A stretch of DNA of 64,000 nt, taken from assembly GCA_036927565.1 (NCBI GenBank), contig JAYESD010000003.1, positions 188,065,499 to 188,129,498 on the forward strand. Reading direction: 5' to 3'. Position numbers and translations under genes: made by a program. Positions 33,942 through 46,909 of the stretch are shown here, in pieces. The stretch is from Tuctoria greenei (lineage: Eukaryota; Streptophyta; Magnoliopsida; Poales; Poaceae). The notes under the pieces were generated by a model that saw only the letters and a program-made list of their open reading frames with translations, was not told the origin of the DNA and made no database searches. Position 1 is the stretch's first letter. Each line of letters starts with the position of its first letter.

Positions 33942-35611
33942 ATTGTGACTAGGGATCGCAATGAGATATTCATTACTCGCGTACCCTCAGATACTTGAAG
34001 ATGAGAGGATTAGGCTCGATATTTCAAAAGGTAAGTCGAGGTCGAGATCTTGACGCTGATGATTTGCGGCACTCGAGCAGCTTGAATACCTTTGCAATCA
34101 CTACACCAGTACTATGTTAGTTCTCAACTGTGCTGCACACGATTGACCTCGTGAAGATGGCTTATTTGTGCAAGTGCAACCGAGAACACAAGCAAGAACG
34201 TAGAAGATACGATCTGAAATCATGAAGTTGGGGTCTCGCAAACTGCAGTATTTAAATGCTAGGGTTCGTAAAAAACACTCTTAGATGTGTTCCTAATGGA
34301 CTCAAACGAGATACAAGGCTGTTGACGGTTTGTATTCACTACTAACAATTCATCTCTAGCAGTGGTGCCAGAAATGCTTGTTAATAGATTTTAGACAATA
34401 CATGTAAATCTGCAAGTGCATGGAAACTATTGATGTAGCATTTCCCCTCTAAAAGTATTCGCAAAGGGTGTCATTTCTATTCTCCCAAAGGAAGGCTAGA
34501 TAGAAGTAAAGGAATCATCAAGTGGAGAGACTAGGGTGATCTAGACAGGGTTCTAGCAAGGATGGATAAATGATAATTTGGAGTAGTGTGACACACACAA
34601 GAGCATTCTATCCTAAGGAGACAAATGGGGTAAAGAGGGCTAGGCTAAGAGTTAGGTACAAACTCCTACTATGCTTCTAATATACATATAAATAGCCTAA
34701 GTTAGTTACTAATGATCATGTCAATTATGAATTCTCATGCTAAGTGGATTAACACATCGGGCAAGGGTTTACCCCTAGCAATACTAGGATGACTGCTGCC
34801 ATGAGCCTTTGGCATAGCCAAACGTGGAGGATTACAAAGGACAAATAGTGTTGTCACCACCTATTGCCTACACCTTTAATCCATGGGTCTACAAGACTTT
34901 CAACACTACTTTCTATCCTAGAACCACGCTAGCATATTAAGTAATTACCTTAGAAGCCTAGGCACAAGCCATCCTTAGGCAATGAACAAAATCATCGTTG
35001 AACCAATGTTAATTCATAGCATAAGTGATTCACGTTAACATAATCATTTCATAGCTAATTAGACTATAGTGGGGATTTGTAGTGTTTATGATGATATAAT
35101 GACAATGGTATAGCGTAATCATAAATACTACTCCTACCACATACATGGAATCCACAATCATACAAGAAATGCTTCATCCAAGTATATGAACAATAGAAGA
35201 CTAAAGATAACATCTTTATTAAGAATAAAGTCACAAATACAAATAGGAATATAAGAGCCATACCATTCCCAATTAGGAATTGGGAAGAGACTCCTTCTAC
35301 TCCTCTCCTATTTGGACTATGGACTAGAGACTCTCCATTGTACAACCTATACTCCTCTAAACCTATGGAGAGTAGTGGATACAATAGATGAATACTCAAG
35401 TGGTGTGTGCTGAAGTGGGGGTGAGGGGTCCTATTTATAGCTTGGAGAAGGATCGGTTCCCGCCACCAAAAGCGCGCGAATTAGTCATCCATGACTTCTT
35501 CATGTCGGGAGGAGCCAACATATGGCAATTGACCAGGTTTGGCACCACTCCCTAGTCGACCGACTTGGGGGGTCGGCCGACCCGTTCAGCCCTATTGGGG
35601 CTGTGCTTCCT

Positions 35612-38489
35612 TGTGACACCCGGTTCCGAAAATGAACCAAGTGAACGCATATGTGTGCCCAGGACGTTCAACACATGTACACAAGTACAATCACAAACGA
35701 GTATACAGAAAATTACCACATAACAAGATTAATTAAGCACCTTTTATTACACAATTCATACTATCCTCGAATACAAGCTCTAATGAATACTAATGACAAG
35801 TTTGAAGTAATGCAGTGGAAATAAACTAATTAAGCAACTAAGCAAACTAAGCAAAAGGAATAGCGCAGCTCCAACACTCTACATGCAAAGCTGACGGCAG
35901 ACACAGCCTAGAACACTGCATTATCATCGTTAAATTCCAAATCCTAACCTGCAACTGTTGGTGGGGGAATTGCGAGGGTGAGTACATGTCGTACTCAGCG
36001 AGTGTGTAAAGTATGACATATAGCTAATTCAAATGATGAATACAATAATGGCTAAGTGTTGAAAAGTACATTAAAACATTTGAAAAGCAATATATTCTAT
36101 GTATGTGAAATAAACCCATCATAAACCATGTAATCATTATAATACTAGTCCACATTCATTACCATCATCCTTATTCCAGATTTCTCATTACCATTAACCA
36201 TTTCCAATGCCATAATTTAATACATAACCCGCCATAACCATATTATCAACCATAACCATAACCAATCAACCAACCATCCCAAATCACAAGTTTCCTCTAA
36301 TCATGTGAGGGTCCAGGTTGCTCATAACCAGGAGCAAGGCTATCATGATAGTTTTAAGACACTCTGCAAAGGTTGTACCGCTTTACCCACGTGTTTGTGA
36401 TTTCATCACCTTTTGATGACTATAGAATCTCAATTATGTTGTCTCACACTTCCGCCAGTGTGTGGCCAACAGATCACAAAATAGCCTTTACAAAGGGATT
36501 ACTAGCCTATTTAGACCCCACTGGGGTTTCACCGGTGGTGATGCCTCCAACTGGGCACATCTTCAACCAAGGGCCCCCTGTTGAGCGATTCGGATCCTAG
36601 GGTAGTCCCACCAATCATGAACAAATCCAATCCAACTACCCCTTCCCACGAGCATCCTTAATGGTCCAAATAGCACTGGTGAATCCTAATTAATCAGCTA
36701 TGCCGCACCCATACTTGGCCTCGTGGTGGCACTATAAATCCTGGATGGTCACTCCACGAACCGGTCCTTAGATCTAAAGCAAGCGAAACCACCATATCAT
36801 CCAACCCATCCACGTACCATGCTTGCTTAGATCACCCATTACCATATCATATTAACCAATTCATGTTAATCATAATCTCTTAAATACATAATTAAGTTAA
36901 GTGGTATAGTTGTGTTCCCATCCCAATTAATTAAGCAAAGCAAAAAGGGTAAAAAGCCCATCTCGACTCTCTACCATATATTCCAGGGGACAAGGGTGGT
37001 GGACAAATCTAGTAAACTTCCTACCATAGGATTCCCATCAAATTGACACAGACATGCAGTTTTGCGAACAAAACATTTATTTTCGAAACAGGATCAATAT
37101 GTTCAAGGACACTTGCCTTGCTCTTGGGATTGGTTAGGGTCAAAGCCTTGAAACTCTTGGTTTTGTAGATCCTCCACGACACTCTCTAGTGCAAATCCAT
37201 CTAAACCGCACAATAAACATACAAGACAAGAAACGATATCAAAGAGTCCACAAATAGTACTACATATGACATGACATGCCTGATTATTGCAAATGCAATT
37301 TGGAACTTATTAATGAGTTACTTTTAATATTTACTAACTACTTCTAATAGCTTTTTACAAGTTTATACAGGTTTGGAACTGATTCAAGACAATTTTAGAG
37401 TTAATTTAACACAATTTAACCAGGAAAATCGGACTAGTCCGCTAGGGACTGGACAAGTCCGCACTTCGCAGAACTGGCAAACTAGGGTTTTCTAGATCGA
37501 CGTGAATTTCGAGATTTGGGGTTAAATTCAAGTAAGGAAAAGGAAGTAGAAGGTATATCAGGTGTCTAAGACTAAAGAATCAAAGGTATTGGAGGTAACA
37601 CTTGGATCTTTACGATCTAGGGTTGATGATGAACTTGGAGGTGAATTGGCGATGGAGAACGAAACTTGATGGAGATCTTGACACTCTTTCATTTCCTCCT
37701 CCTCTTCTTCTTGCTTGGGACCTCCTTCTCCCTCCTTGGTGGCAGCTACCCATGAGCTAGGGTTTGGGTGTGCTGGAAAAGTGGCAAATAGATGTCAAGC
37801 CAAGTGGTGGGGTTGTTTATATAGAGATGGAGGCTAGGGTTAGATGGATTTCGAGTTTGAGATGAGTAGAGGCTAGTTTAGAGTCCCACATGGGCTCTAA
37901 AAGAGTTAGGCATGAAATCCCTAGGCCCACTTAACGTAAAACCCAAGAACAAGTCGTGAAACAAGAGATCAACTCAAGGTCGCGATTTATCGGACAAGTC
38001 CGAAAAGGGTCGGACTAGTCCGAAATTGGACAGAGGAAAATCGGACAAGTTCGGACTGAACATCGGACAAGTCCGAATTATCTAGAGGAGAAAAATAGAC
38101 AAGCTTGGTTAAAATCAGACAAGTCCAACTTTAGTCAAAGGAAAAACGGACAAGTCCGCTGGAACACCAGACAAGTCCGGACAAGTTCTAGGACTTAGCA
38201 AAATTTTCAAAGAATTGGAACACCGGACTAGTCCGCACCGGACCGGACAAGTCCGAAAGTGTCCACAGGGAAAAATATACTAGTCCACAGCAAAATGGAC
38301 AAGTCCGTTTGAAGTCAGAGAGAAATCGGACTAGTCCGCACCAAGACCGGACTAGTCCGCACTTTCTTGAATTCTTAAGTGTGGTTTTGCTATCAATTCT
38401 ATTTAAACTTGTTCCTTTTTATGTTGCTCAATATTAAACATATAATAGAATGTATGCAATGCATGATGGATGAAAATGAGGGTGTTACA
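35612..38489 (-). mobile_element. Solo Tekay-like LTR (copy B), 2.9 kb
   Basis: On the plus strand it runs from TGTGACACCCGG at 35612 to GGTGTTACA at 38489, i.e. a minus-strand LTR. A perfect 5-bp duplication, TTCCT, flanks it (35607-35611 and 38490-38494). No internal Tekay sequence or second LTR adjoins, so it is a solo LTR formed by LTR-LTR recombination. It shares the conserved part of copies A and C, but its 5' promoter part is distinct and contains a palindrome array (37430-38359). Confidence 0.93.
37430..38359. repeat. Array of CGGACWAGTCCG palindromes in solo LTR copy B
   Basis: About fifteen copies of CGGACTAGTCCG or CGGACAAGTCCG and one-base variants occur, two at 37430-37460 and the rest at 37990-38360. 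The former is a perfect 12-base palindrome. They lie in the upstream part of the LTR (minus strand), ahead of and around the TATA-like box at 37816-37824. The array is not present in copies A and C. Confidence 0.88.
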
Positions 38490-38806
38490 TTCCTCCAGGT
38501 CTCTGCCAGGTGGGTCCCATTGACTCATATTGATGCTATACGTTGGATGGCCTCGGATACTTCTATTTGTGGGCCATTTGATCCATGTGGTGCCACATAT
38601 CATCGCTCGATTGGCTGGGATGATATTTTATAGGATCCATTCACTTGTTTCACTTCAATTTTGCATAAAATGCCTGCATGCACTACTTTCTCCAAACACA
38701 AGTGGAAATAGGTTAAATAGAAAGGTGATGTGTGCAAGAAATGATATTTCCTTCACATAATTGAGTTATATTGAAGGGTGAAATTGGTATATAATGGCCG
38801 TCAACA

Positions 38807-40185
38807 AACTCGCCCAAGCTTATCCTTTGCTCGTCCGGAGCAAAGTCAAGACTTTAGGTTGATGATCAGGAGTTGCTACTATGTTCTATTTTTTGAAAGC
38901 AACATGTGCACAACAAAATACTATACCTAGTATTGCAAAAATTGGCATGGTACTTCACTCATCTCAAGTCATTATGGGGCTTATGCCATCTCCTATTCAT
39001 GGGTGGTTGAAAGATAGAACAGCAAATGGAGCACACATACTCTAGAAATCAAGTTCCACCCAAATTCTAGAGGGTTTAATTTAGATTTTAAGAATCTCAA
39101 TTTGATTATATTGGTCTCTCATTTATGTGTAGTGGAAATGTATCATCATCAAGGCATTTTGCCTTAATTCATCCTACTTCTACATAAGGCTTGTATGTGG
39201 AGCTTGGTAGGGAATATAGTAGGCATATTTGCAACACATAATATTGCTAAGTCAAAAGAGCAAGCCTTAGGAGAAATCAATTCAAAAAAATTTGATTCAA
39301 GACTTGTGCATGTGTGATGGAATGAAGCGGATGCGGATATTTGAGATGACTCCTTTTTGAGTGGACTCTCTTGTTTTCCTGGGATGAAACCTGGCTACTT
39401 TTCTCCTTTTTTCTCATGCTTATGATATAAGCATGCATTTTTATTTTTCTTTTTTTTTTATTTTTCTTTTTCTTTTTCTTGTAGCCATGTCTTCTACTCC
39501 CTTTTGATTCAATACATTTTGGAGAGAGTACTAAGCATGAATTATATGGAGTTTTTCTTTTTATTGTGGAATGGAGGTATGGTGGAAATTTTGCTTACTT
39601 CTAGTGTAGAAGTATAGCATGTGCAAGTGAAGTCTTGAATTTTAAAATTAACGAATGAAATCTCACATAGGTCTATACTAGTTTGACAAAGCTTAATGTG
39701 AAGACAAATAGCATATGCATAAGGTCTATCAATGTGATATATCATATGGCTTTGGTAGGTATTTCCAATCAAATGAGAGTAAATTAAAACTTTTTAGAAT
39801 TTTTCCAGAAATCTAAGTTTTACTTTCAAATTAAGAATAGCAGCCCTATCACTATATCATATCTCACAGCAACTTATAACGGATTAAGCTTTTGCTACCC
39901 ACAATTTCCAAATTAAGGCAAAAGCAATTTTAGCCAATGAGAGCAATATGTTGGAGAGTATTAAGTTATAAACTAGGGACTTAATAGGAAAATTTAAAAA
40001 GAGCAACTATTCATCATTTCATCTATGTGAATTCCAAACCATTCTTACAGCACATCATTTTATTTTATTTGAAAATAAATCTATCCTACATTTTTTATAT
40101 GCAAGGTGGATCATGGGTGAATGGAAAATAAATATGCAAAGGGTGTGATACAATTTACCTAGAGTGGGGTTCCTCCCCCAAGCTT
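38807..40185 (-). other. Athila-2 3' noncoding region
   Basis: About 1.4 kb of AT-rich sequence lies between the duplicated module and the 3' LTR without a coding signal. A T-rich run lies at 39440-39480. At 40163-40185 the minus strand reads AAGCTTGGGGGAGGAACCCC, a polypurine tract typical of the end of Athila coding regions. Confidence 0.65.
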
Positions 40186-40221
40186 GTTCTTCACTCACCT
40201 CTGTGATGAGGGTTGAACCCT

Positions 40222-41445
40222 TTTTGACGGTCCTTAAATACCATATTTAGACCGTCAATTCACCTCGTAATGTGCACAAAACAGAAACACAATATAGTGG
40301 TAGGGTTAAAAGGTAACCAATTCCACAAGTGTTGGTGTTTATTTATATGCAGGTGAATTTAGACCCAAAATACCAAGACATGTAGGGAGTAATCCGTAAA
40401 TTTGGGTTTCGACGAATCAAGTTATGCCATGTGTCATCACATGGATCAAATGGCCCACAAACAGAAGTATCTGAGGCCATCCAATAGTGTAGCACCCATA
40501 TAAGGGGATGAGACCCACCTGGCAAGGACCTGAAGGAAGCACATCCCTAACGGGGTTGAGACCACGTCAGCCGACCTCCCTAGTCGGTCGACTAGGTCAT
40601 GGCACCAATTGCGGTCAAACGCCACGTGTTGGCTCCTCCCGGCTTGAAGAGGTCATGGGTGAATGATTCGCGCGCATTTCGTGGCGGGAACCGACCCTTC
40701 TCCCCCCTATAAATAGAACCCCACACCTAATTTCACACACACCAAAAGTTGAGAATAGAATACCACTCCAAAGGTTTAGAGCAGTCCTAGAGGCTGCCAA
40801 GTAGAAGGAGACTGTGGTGAGAGTTTAGTAGAAGGAGGCTTGGGCTTGTCAAGTCCCTCTTCTACACTTGTGTCCCTACAAAGGTGTACTCAAATCAAGT
40901 AAAACCTTTGTGAACTCAATTCAAGATTGATTATCGATTCATAGTAGTTTGCACAACAAGTTACTTGTGGGTTCATTGCTTTAATTTATTAGAGGTTCTA
41001 GTTCTAACTTTGTGATCGAAACAACTAGAGTTGTGATTTAGAACGTAAGCGTGGTGCTTAGGTTGGAAATCACCAGTGAATATCTCGTAGACTCACGGAT
41101 TGAAGAGGTAGGCAGTAGGTGGTGACAGTCCTAACTGTCCTTTGAATCCTCCATGTTCGGCTATGTCATAGGATCTTGTCGGGAGTCGCCTAGTGTTGCT
41201 AGGGGTAAACCCGTGCCCGAAGCAAATAGCTATTGCGAATTCCTTTGAATTACAATCAATACTCTGAATTCCTCTCTCTTCCATACCTACCAAACAACTT
41301 TGTGTCCTTGGATGGATTAGTTTGTAAGATTACACACACGTTCCTTGGATTCTATACACTTGGGAATGCTCTCTTAAGGGGAAGTGTTGCACGATAGTTT
41401 CCGTGTGCTTGCGGATTATTATATGTGACGTAAGAAACATCAACA
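40222..41445 (+). mobile_element. Solo LTR of a second Athila-like family, plus strand, 1.2 kb
   Basis: It starts TTTTGACGGTCC and ends ACATCAACA. It is related to the reverse complement of the Athila LTRs (shared AAGCGCATGGA/CTTGCGGATT and TATAAATAG regions) but clearly diverged. A TATA box, CTATAAATAG, lies at 40707-40716. Flanks ACCCT (40217-40221) and ACCCC (41446-41450) are a one-mismatch 5-bp duplication, and unit 2 at about 43710 shows the empty site. No internal sequence adjoins. Confidence 0.8.
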
Positions 41446-41459
41446 ACCCCTGATAACAG

Positions 41460-42885
41460 AAGTATGTCGCGAGATCGACTTGCTGTTGTTGTAGCGTGGA
41501 GTTGAAGTTGGTGAATTGAGCATCCATGTGTTGTTTCCAATCTTGGCTACCTCGGACATGCTCTTGGAGAGTGTTGTAGATGTCACCCATTCTCACTTCA
41601 AGCTCTTCCATATGTCTAGTGAGATCCGTCATTCCTTGGCTACAGTCACGATGACTTCTAGCCGAAGAGGAACGACATCTTCTCATGGACGATGGAGGCA
41701 AGCTGCTAGAGGTTGTAAGAGGCATGGCCGCTCTCCTTACACGGCTTCTAGTTATCCTGCCAGAGACATTACTTCTTCATGCTTCCTCGATGGGAAGAAG
41801 GTCAATGGTTAGCCTCCAGCATTTGTACAAATGATAATCCGGGTTAGGTAACCGAATTTCATTGACAAAGCTGGGATAATAAAATAACAAAGAGCCATCT
41901 TGATCATGCTTAAGGGTATGTCATTGCACTAAATAATCATGATCAATTAATTCTCTTTCATTTTCAATATACTCAAATGAAGAATATTCTGGTGCTTCTA
42001 CCCTAGTAGCAGTACGAGTAATCAATGAAGTGCATTCAATTGGCCATGTTCTTGGAATGTAATCTAACGATTGTGTCATCATGGCAATAACTGGAGCAAC
42101 TTTTATCTTTTTAATCATGGCAAATAAAATTTTCAGCTCATCATCATGCACTATCCTTACATCTCCTCTAGGGAACATAGTCATAGCCACCGATCTATGC
42201 ATGAAGCGTAAAGTAGGGTTGTGTAAGTGGCTATTGCTAGGTGCACTGCATCTGACCTCACAACTTAAATCTTGCCAAAAACTATGTTTGTTTAACTTAG
42301 GCAAAGCCTCTAAATCTAGCAAACATCGTATATGGAAGCATAGGATTTCACTTAATTCTTTCCATAGGATATTGTATCTTTTTGAAATAATCTAAAAGTA
42401 ATACCATCAAATCCTATTTTGAGTTAGCAAAGGAATTGTATGGAGAGAAGACATGAACCTTTCTCCTCTATCTGAGAAAAGTTTTCCCATCCTAATGCAC
42501 GCCAAATGGAAATGAATTCAGAATACATACCTATTTTGGAGATCAAATCCGGATCATAAGCTTTTGTATGAGAAAACTCACGATCTTGGAGGAACTTTTG
42601 TGCTTGATCTTCAACTTCACTTTGGATGTCGAGGTCGTCGTTGTGAAGAAGTTGGTTTGGGTTGCTCCTCTCACCGATGGGAGTGTCCTCTCCTACACTC
42701 CTCCTCCATGAACATGGTGTAGCAATAGAAGAGGGACGTGCACTCGAATCTCCACCATGGCTTGAGCTTGCAGCCTCCTTCCTCTTTCCAAACAACCACT
42801 TCATTCCTTTCATGGCCACAACAAAGAAGAACGCAACAAGGCAAAAACTCGAAAGAGATGATGTTAGCAAAAGCAAAACCCTCAA
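41460..42885 (-). pseudogene. Athila ORF in unit 1, decayed
   Basis: From Met 42885 the minus strand reads a hydrophobic stretch, then MKWLFGKRKEAASSSHGG, HTKAYDPDLISKI and IWRALGWENF. After a frame break come LHNPTLRFMHRSVAMTMFPR, IECTSLITRTATR and DYLVQ. This matches the plant Athila ORF family found in many Athila elements, of unknown biochemical function. Its position after pol would correspond to the env-like ORF of other Athila elements. The tail near 41530 has GSQDWKQHMDAQFTNFNSTL. Stops and frameshifts disable it. Confidence 0.7.
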
Positions 42886-43685
42886 CGAATTCTCCCTTGA
42901 AGAACTTTAGAGTGAATTGCAAATGCAATTGAAAGCAAATATTTTTGAGTTGGGAATTGATCAAGAGTACTTCAATGAAGAGCAAGAAAAACAATGTGAG
43001 CAAGAGTGACCTTGGGGAGGTATGAAATGAGGTGAAGTGTGAGCAGAAGAGCTCCTCACGGCTACCATTTATAGTGTACAATACCCAATGGTCACTAGGG
43101 TACCAATTGTAGCCTTTGGAGGAGAGAGAGCCAAAATAGCTCTTTCCCCATGTCTGCTGAACAGGGGGTCAACAGACCTGATAGGTGGGCCCCCCTATTC
43201 TCCCTTTTGGCAGGTGGGTCCCCAACAGCTATGGGATTAGCACATTGGTGAATTAGCACTTTTGCAGCTAATAAAAATTGTTTCCCAAATAAAAACTCCT
43301 TTTTCAAACACCAACAATTTTCCTTTTGTGAAAATAAAGAAATAAAAATGATAGTTGAGAATATAAGATTCTCAACTTACTAGGGAAATTAAATATGCAG
43401 TGGGGAAAATCAAACTAAATGGGGAAAATCAACTAAAGAGAAAAGAAAAATAAAAGAAAAGGATAACTACCAATTTAACCTATTGGCTAGGTTTCACCAC
43501 CGTCTGATGAGACGGACATTCCACCTTCTTCATTTCTTGACATCCGGACCCGGAGGGATGGGTTCGAATGGCTTGTCTTGCTTCTTCTTCCATTCCTTCT
43601 TTGGCGGCTTGGTGGTCTTTAACCCTTGAGGAGGCCTGGACTTCTCCGTCTTCTTGGGGTGTCGGCGTGGAAGATAAGACAGGTT

Positions 43686-46092
43686 GTTCTTCACTCACTT
43701 TCGTGATGAGGGTTGAACTCTTGATGACGTAAGTATGCCGCGGGATTGGCTTGTTGTTGTTGTAGCCTGAAGTTGAAGTTGGTGAATTGAGCGTCCATGT
43801 GTTGTTGCCAGTCTTGGGTACCTTGGACACACCCTTGGAGAGTGTTCTAGATGTCATCTGTTCTCACTTCAAGCTCATCCATATGTCTAGTGAGATCTGT
43901 CATTCCTTGGCTATAGTCATGATGACTTCTAGCCGAAGAGGAACGACCTCTTCTCATGGACAAAGAAGGCAAGCTACTACAGCTTGAAGTGGACAGGGGT
44001 GGCTCCCATGTGGCACTTGGCTATCCATGCCAAGACGGACCCTCGGTCTCATACGATGGATGTTGAGTCCATCCGGGTGCATCACCCATTGGGTTCTCTC
44101 CCTCTTTGTACTCATGGACTGTGGAGGTTGTCGGGGGCATAGCTGCTCTCCTTGTACGACATCTAGTTACCCCGCCAGAGACATTACTTCTTTCGGCTTC
44201 CTCGAAGGGAAGGAGGTCAATGGTTAGCTTCCGGCATTTGTACAAATGATAATCCAGGTTAGATAACCGAATTTTATTGACAAAGCCGAGATAATAAAAT
44301 ATCAAATAGCCATCTTGATCATGCCTAAGTGTATGACCTTGCACTAAATAATCTACATCAGTTAATTCTCTTTCATTTTCAATATACTCAAATGAAGAAT
44401 ATTCTAGTGCTCCTATCCTAGTAGCAATACGGGTAATCAATGAAGTACATTCAATTGTCCCTACCCTTGGAATGTAACCTAACCATTGTGTCATCATGGC
44501 AATAACTAGAGCAACTTTTATCTTTTTAGTCATAGCAAAGAAAATTTTTAGCTCATCATCACGCACTACCCTTACATCTCTTCTAGGGAACAGTCATAGC
44601 CACCCATCTATGCATGAAGCGCAAAGTAGGGTTGTGCAAGTGGCTATTCCTAGGTGCACTACATCTGACCTCACCAGTTAAATCTTGCCAAAAACATTGT
44701 TTGTTAAACTTAGGCAAAGTGTCTAAATCTAGCAAACAACGTTTATGGAAGACTAGGATTTCACTTAATTATTTCCATAGGATGTTGTATTATTTTTTAA
44801 ATAATCTAAAAGTAATACCATCCAATCCTTTTTTGGGTGTGCAAAGGAATTGTATGGAGAGAAGACATGAACCTTTCTCCTCTATGTGAGAAAAGTTTTC
44901 CCATCCTAATGCAGGCCAAATGGAAAAGAATTCAGAATCCATACTATTTTGGAGATCAAATCCGGATCATAAGCTTTCGTATGAGAAAAATCACGATCTT
45001 GGAGGAGCTTGCGTGCTTGATCTTCAACTTCACTTTGTATGTCAAGGTCGTTGTCGTGAAGAGGTTGATGAGGGTTGCTCCTCTCACCCATGGGAGTGTC
45101 TTCACCTACACTCCTCCTTTGTGAACTTTGTGTAGTAACGGAAGAGGGGCGTGCACTTGACTGCACCATGGCTTGAGCTTGCAGCCTCCTTCCTCTTTCC
45201 AAGCAACCTCTTCATGCCATTTATGGCCACAACAAACAAGAACACAACAAGGCAAAAACTCGAACGAGGTGATGTTAGTGAAAGCAAAACCCCCGACAAA
45301 TTTTCCTTTGAAGTACTTCAGAGCAAATTGCTAATGCCAGCAAAAGCAAAACTTTTTGAGTTCGGAATTGATCAAGAGCACTTCAACGAAGAGCAAGAAA
45401 AATAATGTGAGCAAGAGTGACTTTGAGGAGGTATGAAATGAGGTGAAGTGTGAGTAAATGTGCTCCTAACGGCCACCATTTATAGTGTGCACTCCCCAAC
45501 GGTCACTAGGGTACCAAATGTAGCCGTTGGAGGAGAGAGAGCAAAAATGGCTCCTTCCCCTAGTCGGGCGAGTAGGGGGGTCGGCCGAACTGACAAGTGG
45601 GCCCCCCTGTTCTCCCTTTTGGTAGGTGGCTCCCCAACGGCTATGGGATTAGCACATTGGTGAATTATCACTTTTGCGGCTTAGAAATTTTTTTCGAATA
45701 AAAACTCTTTTTTCAAAATCCAATAATTTTCTTTTTGTGAAAATAAAGAAATAAAAATAATAGTTGAGAATATAAGATTCTCAACATACTAAGAAAATCA
45801 AATATGCGGTGGGGAAATCAAACTAAATGGGGAAAACCAAATAAAGAGAAAATAAAATCAATGAAAAGGATAACTACCAATTTAACCTATTAGCTAGGTC
45901 TCACCATCGTCCGATGAGATGGACATTCCTACTTCTTCATTTCTTGACATCCCGGTCTGGACGGATGGGCTCTGACATCTTGTCTTTCTTCCTCCGCCAT
46001 ACCTTCTTTGGCGGCTTGGTAGACTTGGGCCTTTGGGGAGTCCCGGAATTCTCTGTCTTCTTGGCGTGTTGGCGTGGACGATAAGACAGGTT
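43686..46092 (-). repeat. Athila-2 tandem module, unit 2
   Basis: The second copy of the module described for unit 1, 2.4 kb and without an inserted LTR. Its right junction (46079-46092) leads directly into the protease, so unit 2 occupies the original position and unit 1 is the extra copy downstream. Confidence 0.88.
44021..45230 (-). pseudogene. Athila ORF in unit 2, decayed
   Basis: It is the same protein as in unit 1. MKRLLGKRKEAASSSHG starts near 45215; a frameshift near 45200 leads to SVGEDTPMGERSNPHQPLHD and HTKAYDPDLISKI. A longer open segment from 44566 to 44021 contains IECTSLITRIATRIGALEYS, DYLVQGHTLRHDQDGYLIFY and a polar tail. It preserves more of the C-terminal half than unit 1. 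Function unknown; no catalytic motif is recognised. Confidence 0.7.
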
Positions 46093-46909
46093 TTCCGCAT
46101 AGATCAAATTCCTTATAAATGCAATGAGCGGGTCCACCTTCGGAGGTGTGATTTTGACCTCTTTAATGTGCCTGACATTTGGCCCATACTCGATACGGAT
46201 CATGGAGCATTGCTCCATCTTTGGTAGAAAGTTAAACTTCTCCTCCTTGCCATTGATATGAAAGTGGATTTCTCCAGCTCCCACATTTATGCGAGCCTTC
46301 GCGGTGCTTAGGAATGGTCGCCCAAGAATGAGCGGTGTATCCTTCTCGACCTCCATGTCAAGCACCACAAAATCCATGGGTATGAAGCAATTCCGTATTT
46401 TCACCGGAACATCTTCCGCGATACCTGCTAGTAACGGACTAAAGAATCATCCAGTTGGAGCTGCATTGGTGTTGGAGTAAGTTCCGTGAAGTTCAGCTGG
46501 TTGAAAACCACCTTCAGCATCACACTCACACTTCTCCAAGGTCACAAAGGGCCTTGTCAAAGTGGTGAGACCCAATTGAGAATGAAATTGTAGGACATCC
46601 AGGGTCCTTCTTCTTTTTTGGAGGCCTATTGAGGATGGCTGCTCTGCAGTCCTCCGTAAGCTTAACAACCTCAGTGGTGGGCAATGGTTGCTTGTTATTC
46701 AATATGTCCTTGAGATAGCGAGCATAAGTGGGTACTTGCATCACATCAATCAAGGGCACATTGATGTGGATTTTCTAGATGATCTCAACAAAGCGGTTGA
46801 ATTGCTCATCCATTGTTGGCTTCCTTTGCCTGTCATGGAATGGCAATAAGTTGGTGTCCTCAAAGTGTTTAGCAATTCTCTCACTAAGTGGTTCACTTAT
46901 GCCAACTGG
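45937..46909 (-). pseudogene. Athila-2 aspartic protease region
   Basis: The minus strand contains VPTYARYLKDILNNKQPLPT (about 46730), DPGCPTISFSIGSHHFDKAL and CDLG (about 46590-46530), and then, from 46404, FVVLDMEVEKDTPLILGRPF followed by GAGEIHFHINGKEEKFNF. This is the Athila protease region; the ALCDLG block corresponds to the active-site strand (D-[LST]-G). A frameshift occurs near 46510. The frame ends in a Lys/Pro-rich tail and TAA at 45937. Where RT should follow, the duplicated module begins instead. Confidence 0.82.

Larger units (their letters stand above)
34320..38806 (-). mobile_element. Athila-2 3' LTR (interrupted by a solo Tekay LTR)
   Basis: The edges are TGTTGACGG at 34320 and CCGTCAACA ending at 38806. 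Removing 35612-38489 plus one TTCCT leaves about 1.6 kb, the same as LTR1. A TATA box lies at 35431-35440 (minus strand CTATAAATAG). To its right, the minus strand reads AAGCTTGGGCGAGTT, the polypurine-like tract that marks this as the 3' LTR. Confidence 0.88.
40186..43685 (-). repeat. Athila-2 tandem module, unit 1 (with solo LTR inside)
   Basis: It aligns with unit 2 (43686-46092) over its length; both begin GTTCTTCACTCAC and end at AGATAAGACAGGTT. Without the solo LTR insertion (40222-41450) unit 1 is about 2.27 kb. Compared with unit 2 it lacks about 130 bp near 41700-41800. The two differ at roughly one base in eight to ten by eye. The unit includes the protease tail, a leader and the Athila ORF. 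Confidence 0.88.
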
